A stretch of DNA of 64,000 nucleotides from Streptomyces aurantiacus JA 4570 (GCF_000414115.1 NZ_AOPZ01000014.1:1-64000), one strand, 5' to 3'. Positions 7,784 through 33,271 are shown, counted from the first letter of the stretch. Numbers and translations: made by a program. The notes: a model not told the origin generated them from the sequence alone.

Positions 7784-8128
7784 GGCGTGATCACCAGTCG
7801 TAGGTTCGTCGATGAGCTTTCTGTCCTCGTGCGCACGCACACCCCCCCGGGCCCTGCCGTCGCGGCCGGGCCACCCGCAAAAGCGCCCGCGAGCACGGCG
7901 CCGGCCACTGCCTCCATCAGGAATTCCTTTGCCCTTGGTGCGGCGCGCGAGCGCGCGCGCCGCTGCGCGACGGTGATTTTCGACTGGGGCGGGGCGGTCC
8001 GGCGTCTTCGCGCCGGCAAGAGCTGAGGCCCTGGCGGGCCACCCGCGCAGGCCCGCGATCGACCGCGCGCTCTCGATCGCCTCGGCGCAAGGAGACGGAC
8101 CGCGCCTGCGAGTTCGAGCAGGCCCACC

Positions 8129-8160
8129 TGCGGGCCGGTGATCGTGCGGGCCAGTGATCG
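8129..8160. repeat. 16-bp tandem direct repeat
   Basis: TGCGGGCCGGTGATCG is followed immediately by TGCGGGCCAGTGATCG, one mismatch in 16. It sits in the divergent control region about 350 bp from E1 alpha and 310 bp from mbtH. It could be a regulator half-site pair; no protein can be named. Confidence 0.6.
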
Positions 8161-8309
8161 GCCATGCTGGCACAGGATCCCGGCGGGGGTACAGGTCCGG
8201 GCCGACGAGGAGCAGGTCACCGGCCCCGCTGCCGCTGACGGCGCTTGTGGGCCCGGGCGGCCGGGTCCTACGGTGGCGCTCAGCTCCGGGGCCGCTGCGC
8301 AGGCCGGGT

Positions 8310-8325
8310 GTCCCGTCGACGGGAC
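8310..8325. promoter_or_regulatory. Cluster palindrome, copy 1
   Basis: GTCCCGTCGACGGGAC is a perfect 16-bp palindrome, preceded by CGG and followed by GACACCG. It is one of five copies in non-coding DNA of this window. The core CGTCGACG resembles the CGCCGGCG palindrome reported for LmbU, and a LmbU-like gene lies at 8818. Confidence 0.6.
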
Positions 8326-8365
8326 GACACCGATCCGCTGTCCACGGCCGCTGCCGACGCCGGGT

Positions 8366-8381
8366 GTCCTGTCGACGGGAC
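8366..8381. promoter_or_regulatory. Cluster palindrome, copy 2
   Basis: GTCCTGTCGACGGGAC, one mismatch from a perfect palindrome, with the same flanks as copy 1 (CGG before, GACACCGG after). It lies 90 bp upstream of the mbtH start. The pair with copy 1 suggests cooperative binding. Confidence 0.6.
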
Positions 8382-8470
8382 GACACCGGCCGGCAGACCC
8401 GCACCCGGCGCTGTCACATCGCCTGGCCTGGCGATTTCCCCTTCTCAGTCCCGGTTAAGGACGGTGGCAG

Positions 8471-8686
8471 TTGAGTACCAACCCCTTCGACGACGCGGAC
8501 GGCCGCTTCTACGTCGTGGTCAACGACGAGGACCAGCACTCCCTGTGGCCGGCGTTCGCCGAGGTGCCCGCGGGCTGGCGCACGGTCTTCGGCGAGGCGG
8601 CCCGGGCCGAATGCCTGGAGTACGTCGAGCGGAACTGGAGCGACCTGCGCCCCAAGAGCCTGCGGGAGTCCATGGCCGCGGGCTGA
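8471..8686 (+). CDS. MbtH-like protein
   Basis: 71 residues with the MbtH signature: NPFDD at the N-terminus, then [14 protein letters not shown], and [17 protein letters not shown]. MbtH-like proteins bind the A domains of NRPSs and are often required for their folding and activity, so the likely partners are the A domains at 9633, 13008, 21668, 29397 and possibly 58083. The TTG at 8471 gives the usual family N-terminus and has AAGGACGG about seven bases upstream. It follows two copies of the cluster palindrome and probably opens the plus-strand operon. Confidence 0.93.
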   Translation: MSTNPFDDADGRFYVVVNDEDQHSLWPAFAEVPAGWRTVFGEAARAECLEYVERNWSDLRPKSLRESMAAG

Positions 8687-8794
8687 ACACCGCACGAACA
8701 AGAGCAGGTTGACCGAAGTGGAACGACGGTGAGGGCCGCCCGGGTGCACGGTCGAGCGATCGGCGCACGCCAAGGCAGACACTCTGGTGGGGAG

Positions 8795-8821
8795 ATGACG
8801 GTTGTGGGTGGCGTCCTGTGA
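8795..8821 (+). other. Possible 8-codon leader coupled to the regulator start
   Basis: ATG at 8795 preceded by GGGGAG, encoding MTVVGGVL, with a TGA whose first three bases overlap the GTG start of the LmbU-like gene (GTGA at 8818-8821). The regulator itself has no clear ribosome-binding site, so translational coupling from this mini-ORF is plausible. It is too short to support by coding statistics. Confidence 0.3.
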
Positions 8822-9540
8822 GGACCGCGAGCAGTTACCGGGCCGAAGAGGCCCGCACCGGCGGTGAGCCCGCCCAGCGCGATGTGGTGCTGTCCTTCGT
8901 GGGCAAGCAGGCAACGGTGCAGAAGTCGGGGATGGTGCTGCCGCAGGACCTCTCGGAGCGGTCCTGGGAGCGGATCGGCTCCAGCCTGCGCGAGCTCACC
9001 AACTCCTCGGCCTGGTGGCTCGCCGACTGGCTGATCTTCGGCGAGACCGCCTACGGCTGGCGGCGCTACCGCGAGGCGGTCGACCGCACCGGCCTGGACT
9101 ACCAGACGCTGCGCAACTACGCCTGGGTGGCCCGCCGTTTCGAGCACAGCCGCAGGCGCGACAGCCTCAGCTTCGCCCACCACGCCGAGGTGACCCGGCT
9201 GTCGCCGCCGGAGCAGGACTACTGGCTGCGCAAGGCCGAACAGCAGAAGTGGTCGCGCAACGAACTGCGCAGGGCGGTGCGCGCCAGCCTGGCCGAGCAG
9301 AGCGGCCCCGCCGACACCCCCGCGCGCGGCGGCGAGCAGCAGGAGGTGGCCCAGCTGGCCGACGCGCAGGCCGCCGACAAGAACCGGCGCAACGTCACCA
9401 CCCTCACCCTCGAACTGTCCGCCGGCCAGCTGGCCTCCTACTCGCAAGTGGCCGCCGCGCACGGCCTGCCCGTCGACAAGTGGGTGACCCAGGTGCTCGA
9501 CGCCGTCCAGCGGCACGCCCCCGAGCGGCGCACCGCCTAG
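8818..9540 (+). CDS. LmbU/NovE-family transcriptional regulator
   Basis: 240 residues. The central block (LPQDLSERSWERIGSSLREL, then SSAWWLADWLIFGE, YRTL-like repeats and LRNYAWVARRFE) matches the LmbU/NovE/HmtD/HrmB group of pathway regulators found only in antibiotic clusters; the assignment is from recalled family features. LmbU is known to activate lincomycin genes by binding a CGCCGGCG-centred palindrome. The start is GTG at 8818, with no strong ribosome site of its own but overlapping the stop of a mini-ORF. It lies between mbtH and the stand-alone A gene. Predicted role: pathway-specific regulator, perhaps acting through the five palindromes seen in this cluster. Confidence 0.8.
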   Translation: MRTASSYRAEEARTGGEPAQRDVVLSFVGKQATVQKSGMVLPQDLSERSWERIGSSLRELTNSSAWWLADWLIFGETAYGWRRYREAVDRTGLDYQTLRNYAWVARRFEHSRRRDSLSFAHHAEVTRLSPPEQDYWLRKAEQQKWSRNELRRAVRASLAEQSGPADTPARGGEQQEVAQLADAQAADKNRRNVTTLTLELSAGQLASYSQVAAAHGLPVDKWVTQVLDAVQRHAPERRTA

Positions 9541-9632
9541 CCGCGCACCGCCCAGATGCCGCACACGCCCGCCCGCCCCGGGGTGCGCCGGCGGCCCGCC
9601 CCACCGGATACCTGCCACATCGGAGCCAGTTG

Positions 9633-11225
9633 ATGATCCTTCAGGGAAAGCGCGTCGCCCTGCCCGAGACGCCCGTGGTCCACCAGCAGTTCGAGGCACA
9701 CGCCGAAGCCACCCCCGACGCCGTCGCCGTCTTCTGCGCCGGACAGCGCGTGACGTACGCCGAACTGGACGCGCGCGCCAACCAGTTCGCGCACTTCCTG
9801 GCCGCGCGCGGACACGGCCGGGGCGCGAAGGTCGGCATCTGTCTCGACTACTCCATCGACATGCTCGTCGCCCTCCTCGGCACGCTGAAGGCCGGCGCCG
9901 CCTACATCCCTCTCGACCCGGCCTACCCCCAGGCCAGGCTCCAGCTGCTGCTGGGGCAGATCCCCGATCTCGCCCTGATCGTGGCCTCCCCGGCGACGGC
10001 CGCGATGGTGGAGTCGGCGGCCGTCGAGGCCATCGACCTCCAGCAGCTGTCCGGCCAGCTGGCGGACCTGCCGGCGAGCCGTCCCGGCGTCGCCGTCACC
10101 GGGGACGACGTGTGCTACGCGGTCTTCACCTCCGGCTCGACCGGGACGCCGAAGCTGACCGCGGTGCGGCACGAGGGCTGGTTCAACCTGATGAACTGGC
10201 TGATGCTCGAGTACGGCCTGCACAGCGGGTCGAACAACCTGGTCGTCAGCGCCTTCGGCTTCGACCTCTCCCAGCGGGCTTTGATGACACCGCTGTTCTG
10301 CGGCGCCACCCAGCACCTGATGGCCAGCCGCAACTTCGACGCCATGATGGCCTACCGCATGCTCGGCGAGCACGACATCCGCGTGGTGCACTGCGCCTCC
10401 AGCACGCTGTACCTGCTGGTGGACTGGGAGAGCGCACGGGGCGGCAAGGCGCTGGCCGGCCTGGACTACGTGCTGATCGGCGGGGAGCCGCTGAAGGCCG
10501 AACGGCTCACAGACTGGGCGCGGCGCGAGGGCACTACGTGCACCGTCCTGCACCAGTACGGCGTCGCCGAGTGCACGGACGTCGCGACGTCCTTCGACTT
10601 CGCCGGATACCGGCCCGGCGAGCACGACATCGCCCCGGTCGGCAAGCCGGCCTACAACACCGAGATCCACCTCCTGGACGAGCAGCTGCGCGGTGTCGGG
10701 CCGGGCGAGTACGGCGAGGTCTGCATCTCCGGGGCCAGCGTCGGCGCGGGCTACCTCAACGGCAGCGGCCCCGAGTCCGCGAAGTTCACCACGATCGAGG
10801 TCGACGGCCACACGCGCCGGATGTACCGCACGGGCGATCGCGGCTGTGTCGGCCCCGGAGGCGACCTCGTCGTCGCCGGCCGGATGGACGCGCAGGTGAA
10901 GGTGCGGGGCATGCGCATCGATCCCGCCGACATCGAGCGCGCCCTCGGCAGGCTGGCGGGAGTGCGCGAAGCCGCCGTGGTCGTCGCCCCCGCCGACTCC
11001 GGCGACGGTGAGCTGGTCGCCTTCCTCGTCCCGGCCGGCGAGGACCTCGACGCCGACGACGTACGCACCCGCCTGCTGGCGGCCCTGCCGCGGAACATGG
11101 TCCCGGCCCGGTTCATCAACATCGCGCGGATTCCGCTGAGTCCGCACGGAAAGGTGGACCGCGCGGCCCTGGCGGATTCCTGCCGGAGCCAGTACGCCGA
11201 CAGCGCCACCACGGCCACGGCATAG
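9633..11225 (+). CDS. Stand-alone NRPS adenylation protein
   Basis: 530 residues covering one complete A domain with no C or PCP. Core motifs are intact: A2 [16 protein letters not shown]3 FTSGSTGTPKL, A5 QYGVAE, A7 YRTGD, A8 [15 protein letters not shown], and A10 PHGKVDRA with the catalytic Lys. Reading the ten specificity positions by alignment to PheA gives D-L-R-H-L-G-Q-D-V-K, which I cannot match to a known substrate. It activates an amino acid as AMP ester and loads a carrier protein in trans. The nearest carrier is the free PCP at 11259, and a second free PCP is at 36970. Since the A domain of the protein at 58083 looks inactive, this enzyme is the obvious candidate to supply its amino acid. 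ATG 9633 has GGAG seven bases upstream. Confidence 0.9.
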   Translation: MILQGKRVALPETPVVHQQFEAHAEATPDAVAVFCAGQRVTYAELDARANQFAHFLAARGHGRGAKVGICLDYSIDMLVALLGTLKAGAAYIPLDPAYPQARLQLLLGQIPDLALIVASPATAAMVESAAVEAIDLQQLSGQLADLPASRPGVAVTGDDVCYAVFTSGSTGTPKLTAVRHEGWFNLMNWLMLEYGLHSGSNNLVVSAFGFDLSQRALMTPLFCGATQHLMASRNFDAMMAYRMLGEHDIRVVHCASSTLYLLVDWESARGGKALAGLDYVLIGGEPLKAERLTDWARREGTTCTVLHQYGVAECTDVATSFDFAGYRPGEHDIAPVGKPAYNTEIHLLDEQLRGVGPGEYGEVCISGASVGAGYLNGSGPESAKFTTIEVDGHTRRMYRTGDRGCVGPGGDLVVAGRMDAQVKVRGMRIDPADIERALGRLAGVREAAVVVAPADSGDGELVAFLVPAGEDLDADDVRTRLLAALPRNMVPARFINIARIPLSPHGKVDRAALADSCRSQYADSATTATA

Positions 11226-11258
11226 TCGACGGACCTTCAGACAAACGAGAGGACTGTG

Positions 11259-11489
11259 ATGATTGCCGACGAGGTGCGCGCCATTTGGTGCCGCGAACTC
11301 AAGCGTGATGACATAGCGGACGACGACGATTTCTTCGCCCTGGGCGGCCAGTCTGTGATTATGGCCAGGATCCAGGTCGCATTCATCGACGAGTTGGGCG
11401 TCGAGGTCCCCGTGGACCAGATGTTCCTCAACCCGACGGTGGCGTCGATTTCCGCCTACATCGAATCCCTGGGCGCGGCCACCCCCTAG
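11259..11489 (+). CDS. Free-standing peptidyl carrier protein
   Basis: 76 residues, PCP fold, with motif DFFALGGQS and Ser32 as phosphopantetheine site (Gln in place of the usual His or Asp before Ser). It starts 33 nt after the stand-alone A gene. The ATG at 11259 is preferred over a GTG three bases earlier because GAGAGGA ends five bases before it. It is predicted to be aminoacylated by the adjacent A protein and presented to an oxidative enzyme, for example the flavoprotein at 11776. The gene is followed by 286 nt of non-coding DNA containing a copy of the cluster palindrome. Confidence 0.88.
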   Translation: MIADEVRAIWCRELKRDDIADDDDFFALGGQSVIMARIQVAFIDELGVEVPVDQMFLNPTVASISAYIESLGAATP

Positions 11490-11518
11490 CGTTTCGGGGC
11501 CGGTTGGTGTCGTGTGGT

Positions 11519-11534
11519 GTCCCGTCGGCGAGAC
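11519..11534. promoter_or_regulatory. Cluster palindrome, copy 3
   Basis: GTCCCGTCGGCGAGAC, flanked by GTG and ACCGCG, in the 286-nt gap before the flavoprotein gene at 11776. A weak promoter-like pair, TTCATC at 11628-11633 and TAGCAT at 11651-11656 (17-bp spacer), lies downstream, consistent with a new transcription start here. Confidence 0.5.
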
Positions 11535-11775
11535 ACCGCGCGAGACGCCGTCATGCGCGCGGAAGGAAGCCGGCCGCCCGCTTTTCCGGGGAATCACGCG
11601 AGAGACCCCGTTCGAGCGCCGTGTGTATTCATCCCGCCAGTTCCGGCGGATAGCATCACCAGCGTGCCCGGCAGCGAGAACATTCCCTCCGCTGCGGCGG
11701 CGGCGCTTTCCATCACGAAGACTTTCCGGCTGCGGCCGCATTGGGATCAAAAAACCACCTAGTTAGAGAGGCGCC

Positions 11776-12963
11776 ATGTACGACGTCATTGTCATAGGTG
11801 CCCGTTGTGCGGGTTCGCCGGCGGCCATGTTGTTCGCTCAGCAGGGATATCGCGTCCTGCTCCTGGAGAAAGCGCAGTTCCCGCAGGACACGCTGTCCTC
11901 GCACTACCTGCACCAGCCGGGCGTGGCGCTCCTTGGCCGCTGGGGGCTGCTCGACAAGCTCCGCGACACCGGCTGCACGCCGATCAACCAGGAGAGCTAC
12001 CAGGGGCCCGGCGTCCGCCTCGACGGCTTCTCCATCCCGGTCGACGGCTACCGCACGACCTATGCGCCCCGGCGGTTCGTGCTCGACCCGATCCTCGCCG
12101 ACGGCGCCGTGGCGGCCGGCGTGGAGTTCCGGGAGTCCTGCGCCGTCACCGACCTGGTGTTCGAGGGCGAGCGGGTCGTCGGGGTGAAGTACACGACGCC
12201 CGACGGCGCCGAGGCCACGGACCGGGCCCGCCTGGTCGTCGGCGCGGACGGCATGCGCTCGCTGGTGGCCCGCAAGGTCGGCGCGCAGAAGGTCGTCGAG
12301 CACCCGCGGATGACGTGCGTCTACTACAGCTACTGGTCGGGCGTCCCCTCGGGCTTCGAGCTGTACGAGCGGCCCGGTCGCTGGGTGGTCTCCGTGCCCA
12401 CCAACGACAACCTCACGCTGGCCATGACCTACTTCCCCCAGGACGAGTACAACGAGGTCCGCAAGGACGCCGAGTCGGCCTACCTCGAAGCCGTCCGCAC
12501 CACCGCCCCCGACCTGCACGAGCGGCTGTCCCAGGGCGAGCGCGTGGAGCAGATGTACGGCACCGGCCACCAGGAGAACTACTTCCGCAAGGCCTACGGG
12601 CCCGGCTGGGTGCTGCTCGGTGACGCGGTGCACCACAAGGACTCCATCACCGCCCGCGGCATCACCGACGCCTTCATCCAGGCCCAGACGCTCACCGATC
12701 ACATCGGGGAGAACCTGCACGACGACGCCGCCCTGAACGCGGCCCTCAGGCGCTACGAGAACGACCTGAGCAACACCTTCCTCAATCTCTACCAGGGCGT
12801 GCTCAACGTGGCCGAGCTCAAGCCCGAGGGGCGCACCGAGATGCTGCGCAAGCTGGTCGGCCACCAGGAGCTGATCGACCGCTACTTCTCGACCGTCTCG
12901 GGCGCGTGCTCCCTCGACGACTTCTACAACGCCGACCTCTTGACGGTGCTCGACCAGAGCTGA
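11776..12963 (+). CDS. FAD-dependent oxidoreductase (monooxygenase / reductase-like)
   Basis: 395 residues of the class A flavoprotein family. The N-terminal dinucleotide fold is [20 protein letters not shown], a second FAD motif is [17 protein letters not shown], and [20 protein letters not shown] is the GD motif binding the ribityl chain. It lacks the PCP-tethered-halogenase signature WxWxIP. Family members include aromatic hydroxylases, halogenase relatives and geranylgeranyl reductase-like enzymes. Gene order A, PCP, flavoprotein suggests it acts on an aminoacyl-PCP or another cluster intermediate; N-hydroxylation or C-hydroxylation is possible but not shown. The flavin reductase at 1246 could supply reduced flavin. 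The ATG at 11776 follows AGAGAGG. It ends 44 nt before the NRPS gene. Confidence 0.85.
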   Translation: MYDVIVIGARCAGSPAAMLFAQQGYRVLLLEKAQFPQDTLSSHYLHQPGVALLGRWGLLDKLRDTGCTPINQESYQGPGVRLDGFSIPVDGYRTTYAPRRFVLDPILADGAVAAGVEFRESCAVTDLVFEGERVVGVKYTTPDGAEATDRARLVVGADGMRSLVARKVGAQKVVEHPRMTCVYYSYWSGVPSGFELYERPGRWVVSVPTNDNLTLAMTYFPQDEYNEVRKDAESAYLEAVRTTAPDLHERLSQGERVEQMYGTGHQENYFRKAYGPGWVLLGDAVHHKDSITARGITDAFIQAQTLTDHIGENLHDDAALNAALRRYENDLSNTFLNLYQGVLNVAELKPEGRTEMLRKLVGHQELIDRYFSTVSGACSLDDFYNADLLTVLDQS

Positions 12964-13007
12964 GTGACGGATTACTCCCCGGTAGTCCTGACGATTTTGG
13001 AGACACA

Positions 13008-21656
<8,649 letters not shown>

Positions 21657-21667
21657 GAGTAGCGTCG

Positions 21668-29392
<7,725 letters not shown>

Positions 29393-29396
29393 AGCA

Positions 29397-32300
29397 ATGA
29401 TTCCGCTGTCCTTCGCACAACGCCGTTACTGGTTTCTGCACCAGCTGGAGGGTGGAGAGACCTGGAACATGTCGGCGGCGTTCCGGCTGAGCGGGTCACT
29501 GGACCAGGACGCTCTCGCCGCGGCGATCCGCGATGTGGTCGAGCGGCACGAGATTTTGCGCACCACGTACGTGGCGGACGAGGACGGGGAGCCCCACCAG
29601 CGGATCCTGCCGGTGGCGGAGGCGTTCGAGCAGGCGCGGATGCCGGTGGCCGAGGTGGCGCCGCAGGACGTGGACGGCGCGGTCGACGAGGCCGTCGCGC
29701 ACGGCTTCGACCTGGCGGCCGAAATCCCCTTCCGGGCCAGCCTGTTGCGCTGCTCGCCGCAGGAACACGTCCTGGTGATGGTCATCCACCACATCGCCAC
29801 GGACGGCAGCTCGGGCGCGCCGCTGGCACGCGACCTGGCCACCGCCTACACCGCCCGCTGCGAGGGCCGGGCGCCGGTGTGGGAGCCGCTGCCGGTGCAG
29901 TACAAGGACTTCACGCTGTGGCAGCGTGAGGTGCTCGGCGACGTGGACGACCCCGGCAGCCTGGCCGCGGCGCAGCTGGAGTACTGGCGCAAGGAGCTGG
30001 CCGGGATTCCGCAGCCGCTGACCCTGCCGCTGGACCGTCCGCGCACCGACGAGGTGAACACGGAGGGCGACGCGGTCGCCTTCACCGTGAAGCCGCAGGT
30101 GGCGGCCGGCCTGGAGAAGCTGTCCGCCGAGCGCGGCACGTCCATGTCGATGATCCTGCAGGCCGCGCTCGCGGTGCTCTTGAGCAAGCTCGGCAGCGGC
30201 GACGACATACCGATCGCCACCCCGATCGCCGGGCGGACCGACGAGGCGATGGCCGACCTGATCGGCTGCTTCGTCAACAACCTGGTGCTGCGGGTGGACC
30301 TCTCCGGCGCCCCGTCGTTCACCGAGCTGCTCGCGCGGGTGCGGGAGAAGTCGCTTGCGGCCTACGAGAACCAGGACCTGCCCTTCGACCTCCTCGTCGA
30401 GTCGATCAACCCCGACCGCTCCATCGCGCACAAGCCGCTGTTCCAGGTGATGTCCGGCTGGCAGAACTACGAGCGGCCGACCCTGGAACTGTCCGGGCTC
30501 AAGGTCGAGTTCCGCCAGGCCCTGAACGCCAAGACCATGGTCGACATGTACTTCAGCATGGGCCTGGACGAGTCGGGGACGGTGCACGGAGACATCCAGT
30601 ACGCCACCGACCTGTTCGACCGGGACACGGTCGAGGCCATCGCCGAACGGTTCGAGAGCGTCCTGGAGCAGGTCGTCGCCGACCCCGACCGGAGTGTCGG
30701 GGACGTCGACGTGCTGCGCGCGGGGGAGCGCGAGCGGCTCCTTGCAAAGGTGAACGACACCGCCGAGCCGACCCTGGAGGCCGGCCTGGTGGAGGCGGTG
30801 CGCCGCCAGGCGGAGGCGACCCCGGAGGCGATCGCCCTCATCGGCGTGGAGGAGACGCTCACCTACCAGGAGCTGGAGGCGCGCTCGAACCGCCTCGCGC
30901 ACTGGCTGATCGACCGCGGCGTGCGCCCCGAGTCGCTGGTGGCGGTGTGCCTGCCCCGCACCGTGAACCTGATGGTGACGCTCCTTGCGGTACTCAAGGC
31001 CGGCGGCGCCTACGTCCCCGTCGACCCCGACCACCCGCAGTCCCGCATCGACTACGTCCTCAAGCAGGCGGACCCGGTGCTGGTCCTGGACGCCGAGGCG
31101 CTGGCCGGCGCGGACTGCACGCCGTACCCGCAATCGGCCCCCCAGGTGGCCGTCCGCCCGGAGAACACCCAGTACGTCATCTACACGTCGGGTTCGACGG
31201 GCGCCCCCAAGGGCGTGGCGATCCCGCGCGGCGCGGTGGCGAACTTCATCGCCTCGGTGCAGCGGCGCTTCCCGCTGGCCCCGGGGGAGCGGATGCTGTT
31301 CAGCACGACGGTGTCCTTCGACATGGCCAACACCGAGCTGTGGCTCCCGTTCGTCTGCGGCGCGACCATGGTGATGGCCCGCAAGGGCACCGTCACCGAC
31401 CCCAAGGCCGTGGTGGAGCTGATACGCCGCCACGACGTCACCGTGGTGCAGGCCACGCCCGCGTTCTGGCAGATGGTGCTGACGCGTGAGCCGGAGGCCG
31501 CCAAGGGCCTGCGGATCATCACCGGCGCGGAGGCCGTGCCGCAGCGTCTGGCCGAGGCGCTGGCCGACCAGGCCGCCGAGGTCGGCAACTGGTACGGCCC
31601 CACCGAGACCACGACGTGGTCGACCATGGCGCCGGTGAAGGCGGGAGCCGCGGTGGCGATCGGCACGCCGATCGGCAACACCCAGGTGTACGTCCTCGAC
31701 TCGCGGCTGTGCCCGGTCGCGCCCGGCGTGCAGGGCGAGGTGTACATCGCCGGGGACGGCATGGCCCGCGGCTACCAGGGCCGGCCCGACATGACCGCGG
31801 AGCGGTTCGTGGCCTGCCCCTTCGGCCCGGCCGGCGCGCGGATGTACCGCACCGGAGACGTGGTGCGGTGGAACAAGAGCGGCCAGCTGGAATACGTCGC
31901 GCGCACCGACTTCCAGGTCAAGATCCGGGGCTTCCGGATCGAGCTGGGGGAGATCGAGCACGTGCTGGCCGGCCACCCCGCTGTGGCGCAGGCCGTGGTC
32001 GTGGTGCGCGAGGACCAGCCCGACGACAAGCGCATCGTGGGCTACGTGGTGCCCGAGACCGACGCCGCGGCGGCCGACGGCGACGGCTCGACCGGGCCGC
32101 TGCTCGCCGAGCTCGCCGAGTACCTGCGCGGGCGCCTGCCGGAGTACATGGTGCCCTCCGCGCTGATCCCGCTGGCGCAGATCCCGCTGACGCCGAACGG
32201 GAAGCTCGACCAGCGGGCGCTGCCCGCGGAGCACACCGACACCACGGTCAGCGAAGGGCCGCGCGATCCCCACGAAGAGAAGCTGTGCGCCATGTTCAGC

Positions 32301-33221
32301 GAGCTGCTGGGCAAGGAGAAGGTCGGTATCCACGACGACTTCTTCGCGCTGGGCGGGCACTCGCTCATGGCCACCCGGCTCAGCCTGCGCATCCGCAACG
32401 AGTTCAACGTCGACATGCCCCTCAGGACGATCATCAAGTACCCCACGGTGGCCGAGCTGGCCTCGCTGGCGCTCATCGGCGGCATTCCCGTGGACAGCCA
32501 CGACCCGTTCGCGGTCGTGCTGCCGCTGAACACCGACCCCGGCACGGGCAAGGAGCCGCTGTGGTTCTTCCACGGCGGAGGCGGGCTGGGCTGGGCGTAC
32601 TTCAGCTTCGTGACGCACGTGCAGGACCGGCCGGCCTACGCCCTGCAGTCCCGCGGCTCCGACGGCGCGGACAAGCTGGCGGGGTCCGTGGAGGAGATGG
32701 TCGAGGACTACATCACCGAGATGCTGAAGATCCAGCCGGAGGGGCCCTTCCACCTCGTCGGCTGGTCCTACGGCGGCACCCTCGTGCAGGCCGTCGCGGA
32801 GTCGCTCGACCGGCGCGGGCACCAGGTCGCCCTCACGGCCATCCTGGACTCCATGCCGGGCGGGCACGGCTTCACCGAGTTCCACGCCGGCAAGACCCTG
32901 GCGGACTACCGGTCGGAGCTCGAGGAGTTCTTCGGCCAGTACATCGGCACCGACAACCAGCAGGACTTCCTGGACCGGATGTCGAAGGTCCTGGCCAACA
33001 ACACCAACCACATCATGGACTTCCAGTCGCCGGTCTACCGCGGCGACGTGCTGTTCTTCAGCGCCACCAACAAGGACGAGCTGTACGCGCACCTGTGGCG
33101 CCCGCACGTCCTGGGCGACATCGAGGTGCACGACGTGTACGCCATGCACCACGACATGAACATGCCCGCGCCGGTGGCGGAGGTCATGGAGGTCATCAAC
33201 CGCAAGCTGGCGGCCCAATGA
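29397..33221 (+). CDS. NRPS, terminal module: C-A-PCP-TE
   Basis: 1274 residues. C domain with HHIATDG (131/132); A domain with intact A3 (YTSGSTGAPKG, about residue 597) and A10 NGKLDQ; PCP Ser989 in LGGHS; C-terminal type I thioesterase from about residue 1040 with nucleophile Ser1124 in GWSYGG, Asp in LDSMPGG, and His in MHHDM. The specificity positions read D-M-T-Q-I-G-W-T-W-K, related to the Gly-type pocket but not one I can assign. The TE is expected to release and macrolactonise the hexapeptide, probably onto the beta-hydroxyl of the first residue. ATG 29397 has GAGGAG upstream. A 45-nt stretch is identical to the Gly A domain at 24238-24282. Confidence 0.95.
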   Translation: MIPLSFAQRRYWFLHQLEGGETWNMSAAFRLSGSLDQDALAAAIRDVVERHEILRTTYVADEDGEPHQRILPVAEAFEQARMPVAEVAPQDVDGAVDEAVAHGFDLAAEIPFRASLLRCSPQEHVLVMVIHHIATDGSSGAPLARDLATAYTARCEGRAPVWEPLPVQYKDFTLWQREVLGDVDDPGSLAAAQLEYWRKELAGIPQPLTLPLDRPRTDEVNTEGDAVAFTVKPQVAAGLEKLSAERGTSMSMILQAALAVLLSKLGSGDDIPIATPIAGRTDEAMADLIGCFVNNLVLRVDLSGAPSFTELLARVREKSLAAYENQDLPFDLLVESINPDRSIAHKPLFQVMSGWQNYERPTLELSGLKVEFRQALNAKTMVDMYFSMGLDESGTVHGDIQYATDLFDRDTVEAIAERFESVLEQVVADPDRSVGDVDVLRAGERERLLAKVNDTAEPTLEAGLVEAVRRQAEATPEAIALIGVEETLTYQELEARSNRLAHWLIDRGVRPESLVAVCLPRTVNLMVTLLAVLKAGGAYVPVDPDHPQSRIDYVLKQADPVLVLDAEALAGADCTPYPQSAPQVAVRPENTQYVIYTSGSTGAPKGVAIPRGAVANFIASVQRRFPLAPGERMLFSTTVSFDMANTELWLPFVCGATMVMARKGTVTDPKAVVELIRRHDVTVVQATPAFWQMVLTREPEAAKGLRIITGAEAVPQRLAEALADQAAEVGNWYGPTETTTWSTMAPVKAGAAVAIGTPIGNTQVYVLDSRLCPVAPGVQGEVYIAGDGMARGYQGRPDMTAERFVACPFGPAGARMYRTGDVVRWNKSGQLEYVARTDFQVKIRGFRIELGEIEHVLAGHPAVAQAVVVVREDQPDDKRIVGYVVPETDAAAADGDGSTGPLLAELAEYLRGRLPEYMVPSALIPLAQIPLTPNGKLDQRALPAEHTDTTVSEGPRDPHEEKLCAMFSELLGKEKVGIHDDFFALGGHSLMATRLSLRIRNEFNVDMPLRTIIKYPTVAELASLALIGGIPVDSHDPFAVVLPLNTDPGTGKEPLWFFHGGGGLGWAYFSFVTHVQDRPAYALQSRGSDGADKLAGSVEEMVEDYITEMLKIQPEGPFHLVGWSYGGTLVQAVAESLDRRGHQVALTAILDSMPGGHGFTEFHAGKTLADYRSELEEFFGQYIGTDNQQDFLDRMSKVLANNTNHIMDFQSPVYRGDVLFFSATNKDELYAHLWRPHVLGDIEVHDVYAMHHDMNMPAPVAEVMEVINRKLAAQ

Positions 33222-33271
33222 CCGCCCGGCGCACCGCCAAAGCAGGTTCACCGGAGCATCGAGAGCATCGA

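Larger units (their letters stand above)
7784..8470. promoter_or_regulatory. Divergent control region, E1 alpha operon / mbtH
   Basis: 687 bp with no supported gene. It holds, from left: a 9-bp GC hairpin with a 4-nt loop (7941-7962), which would lie in the leader of the minus-strand operon; a perfect-spacing tandem repeat (8129-8160); and two copies of the cluster palindrome (8310-8325 and 8366-8381). The palindromes are 56 bp apart centre to centre and lie about 145 and 90 bp before mbtH. No convincing -35/-10 pair was found by eye. Confidence 0.6.
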
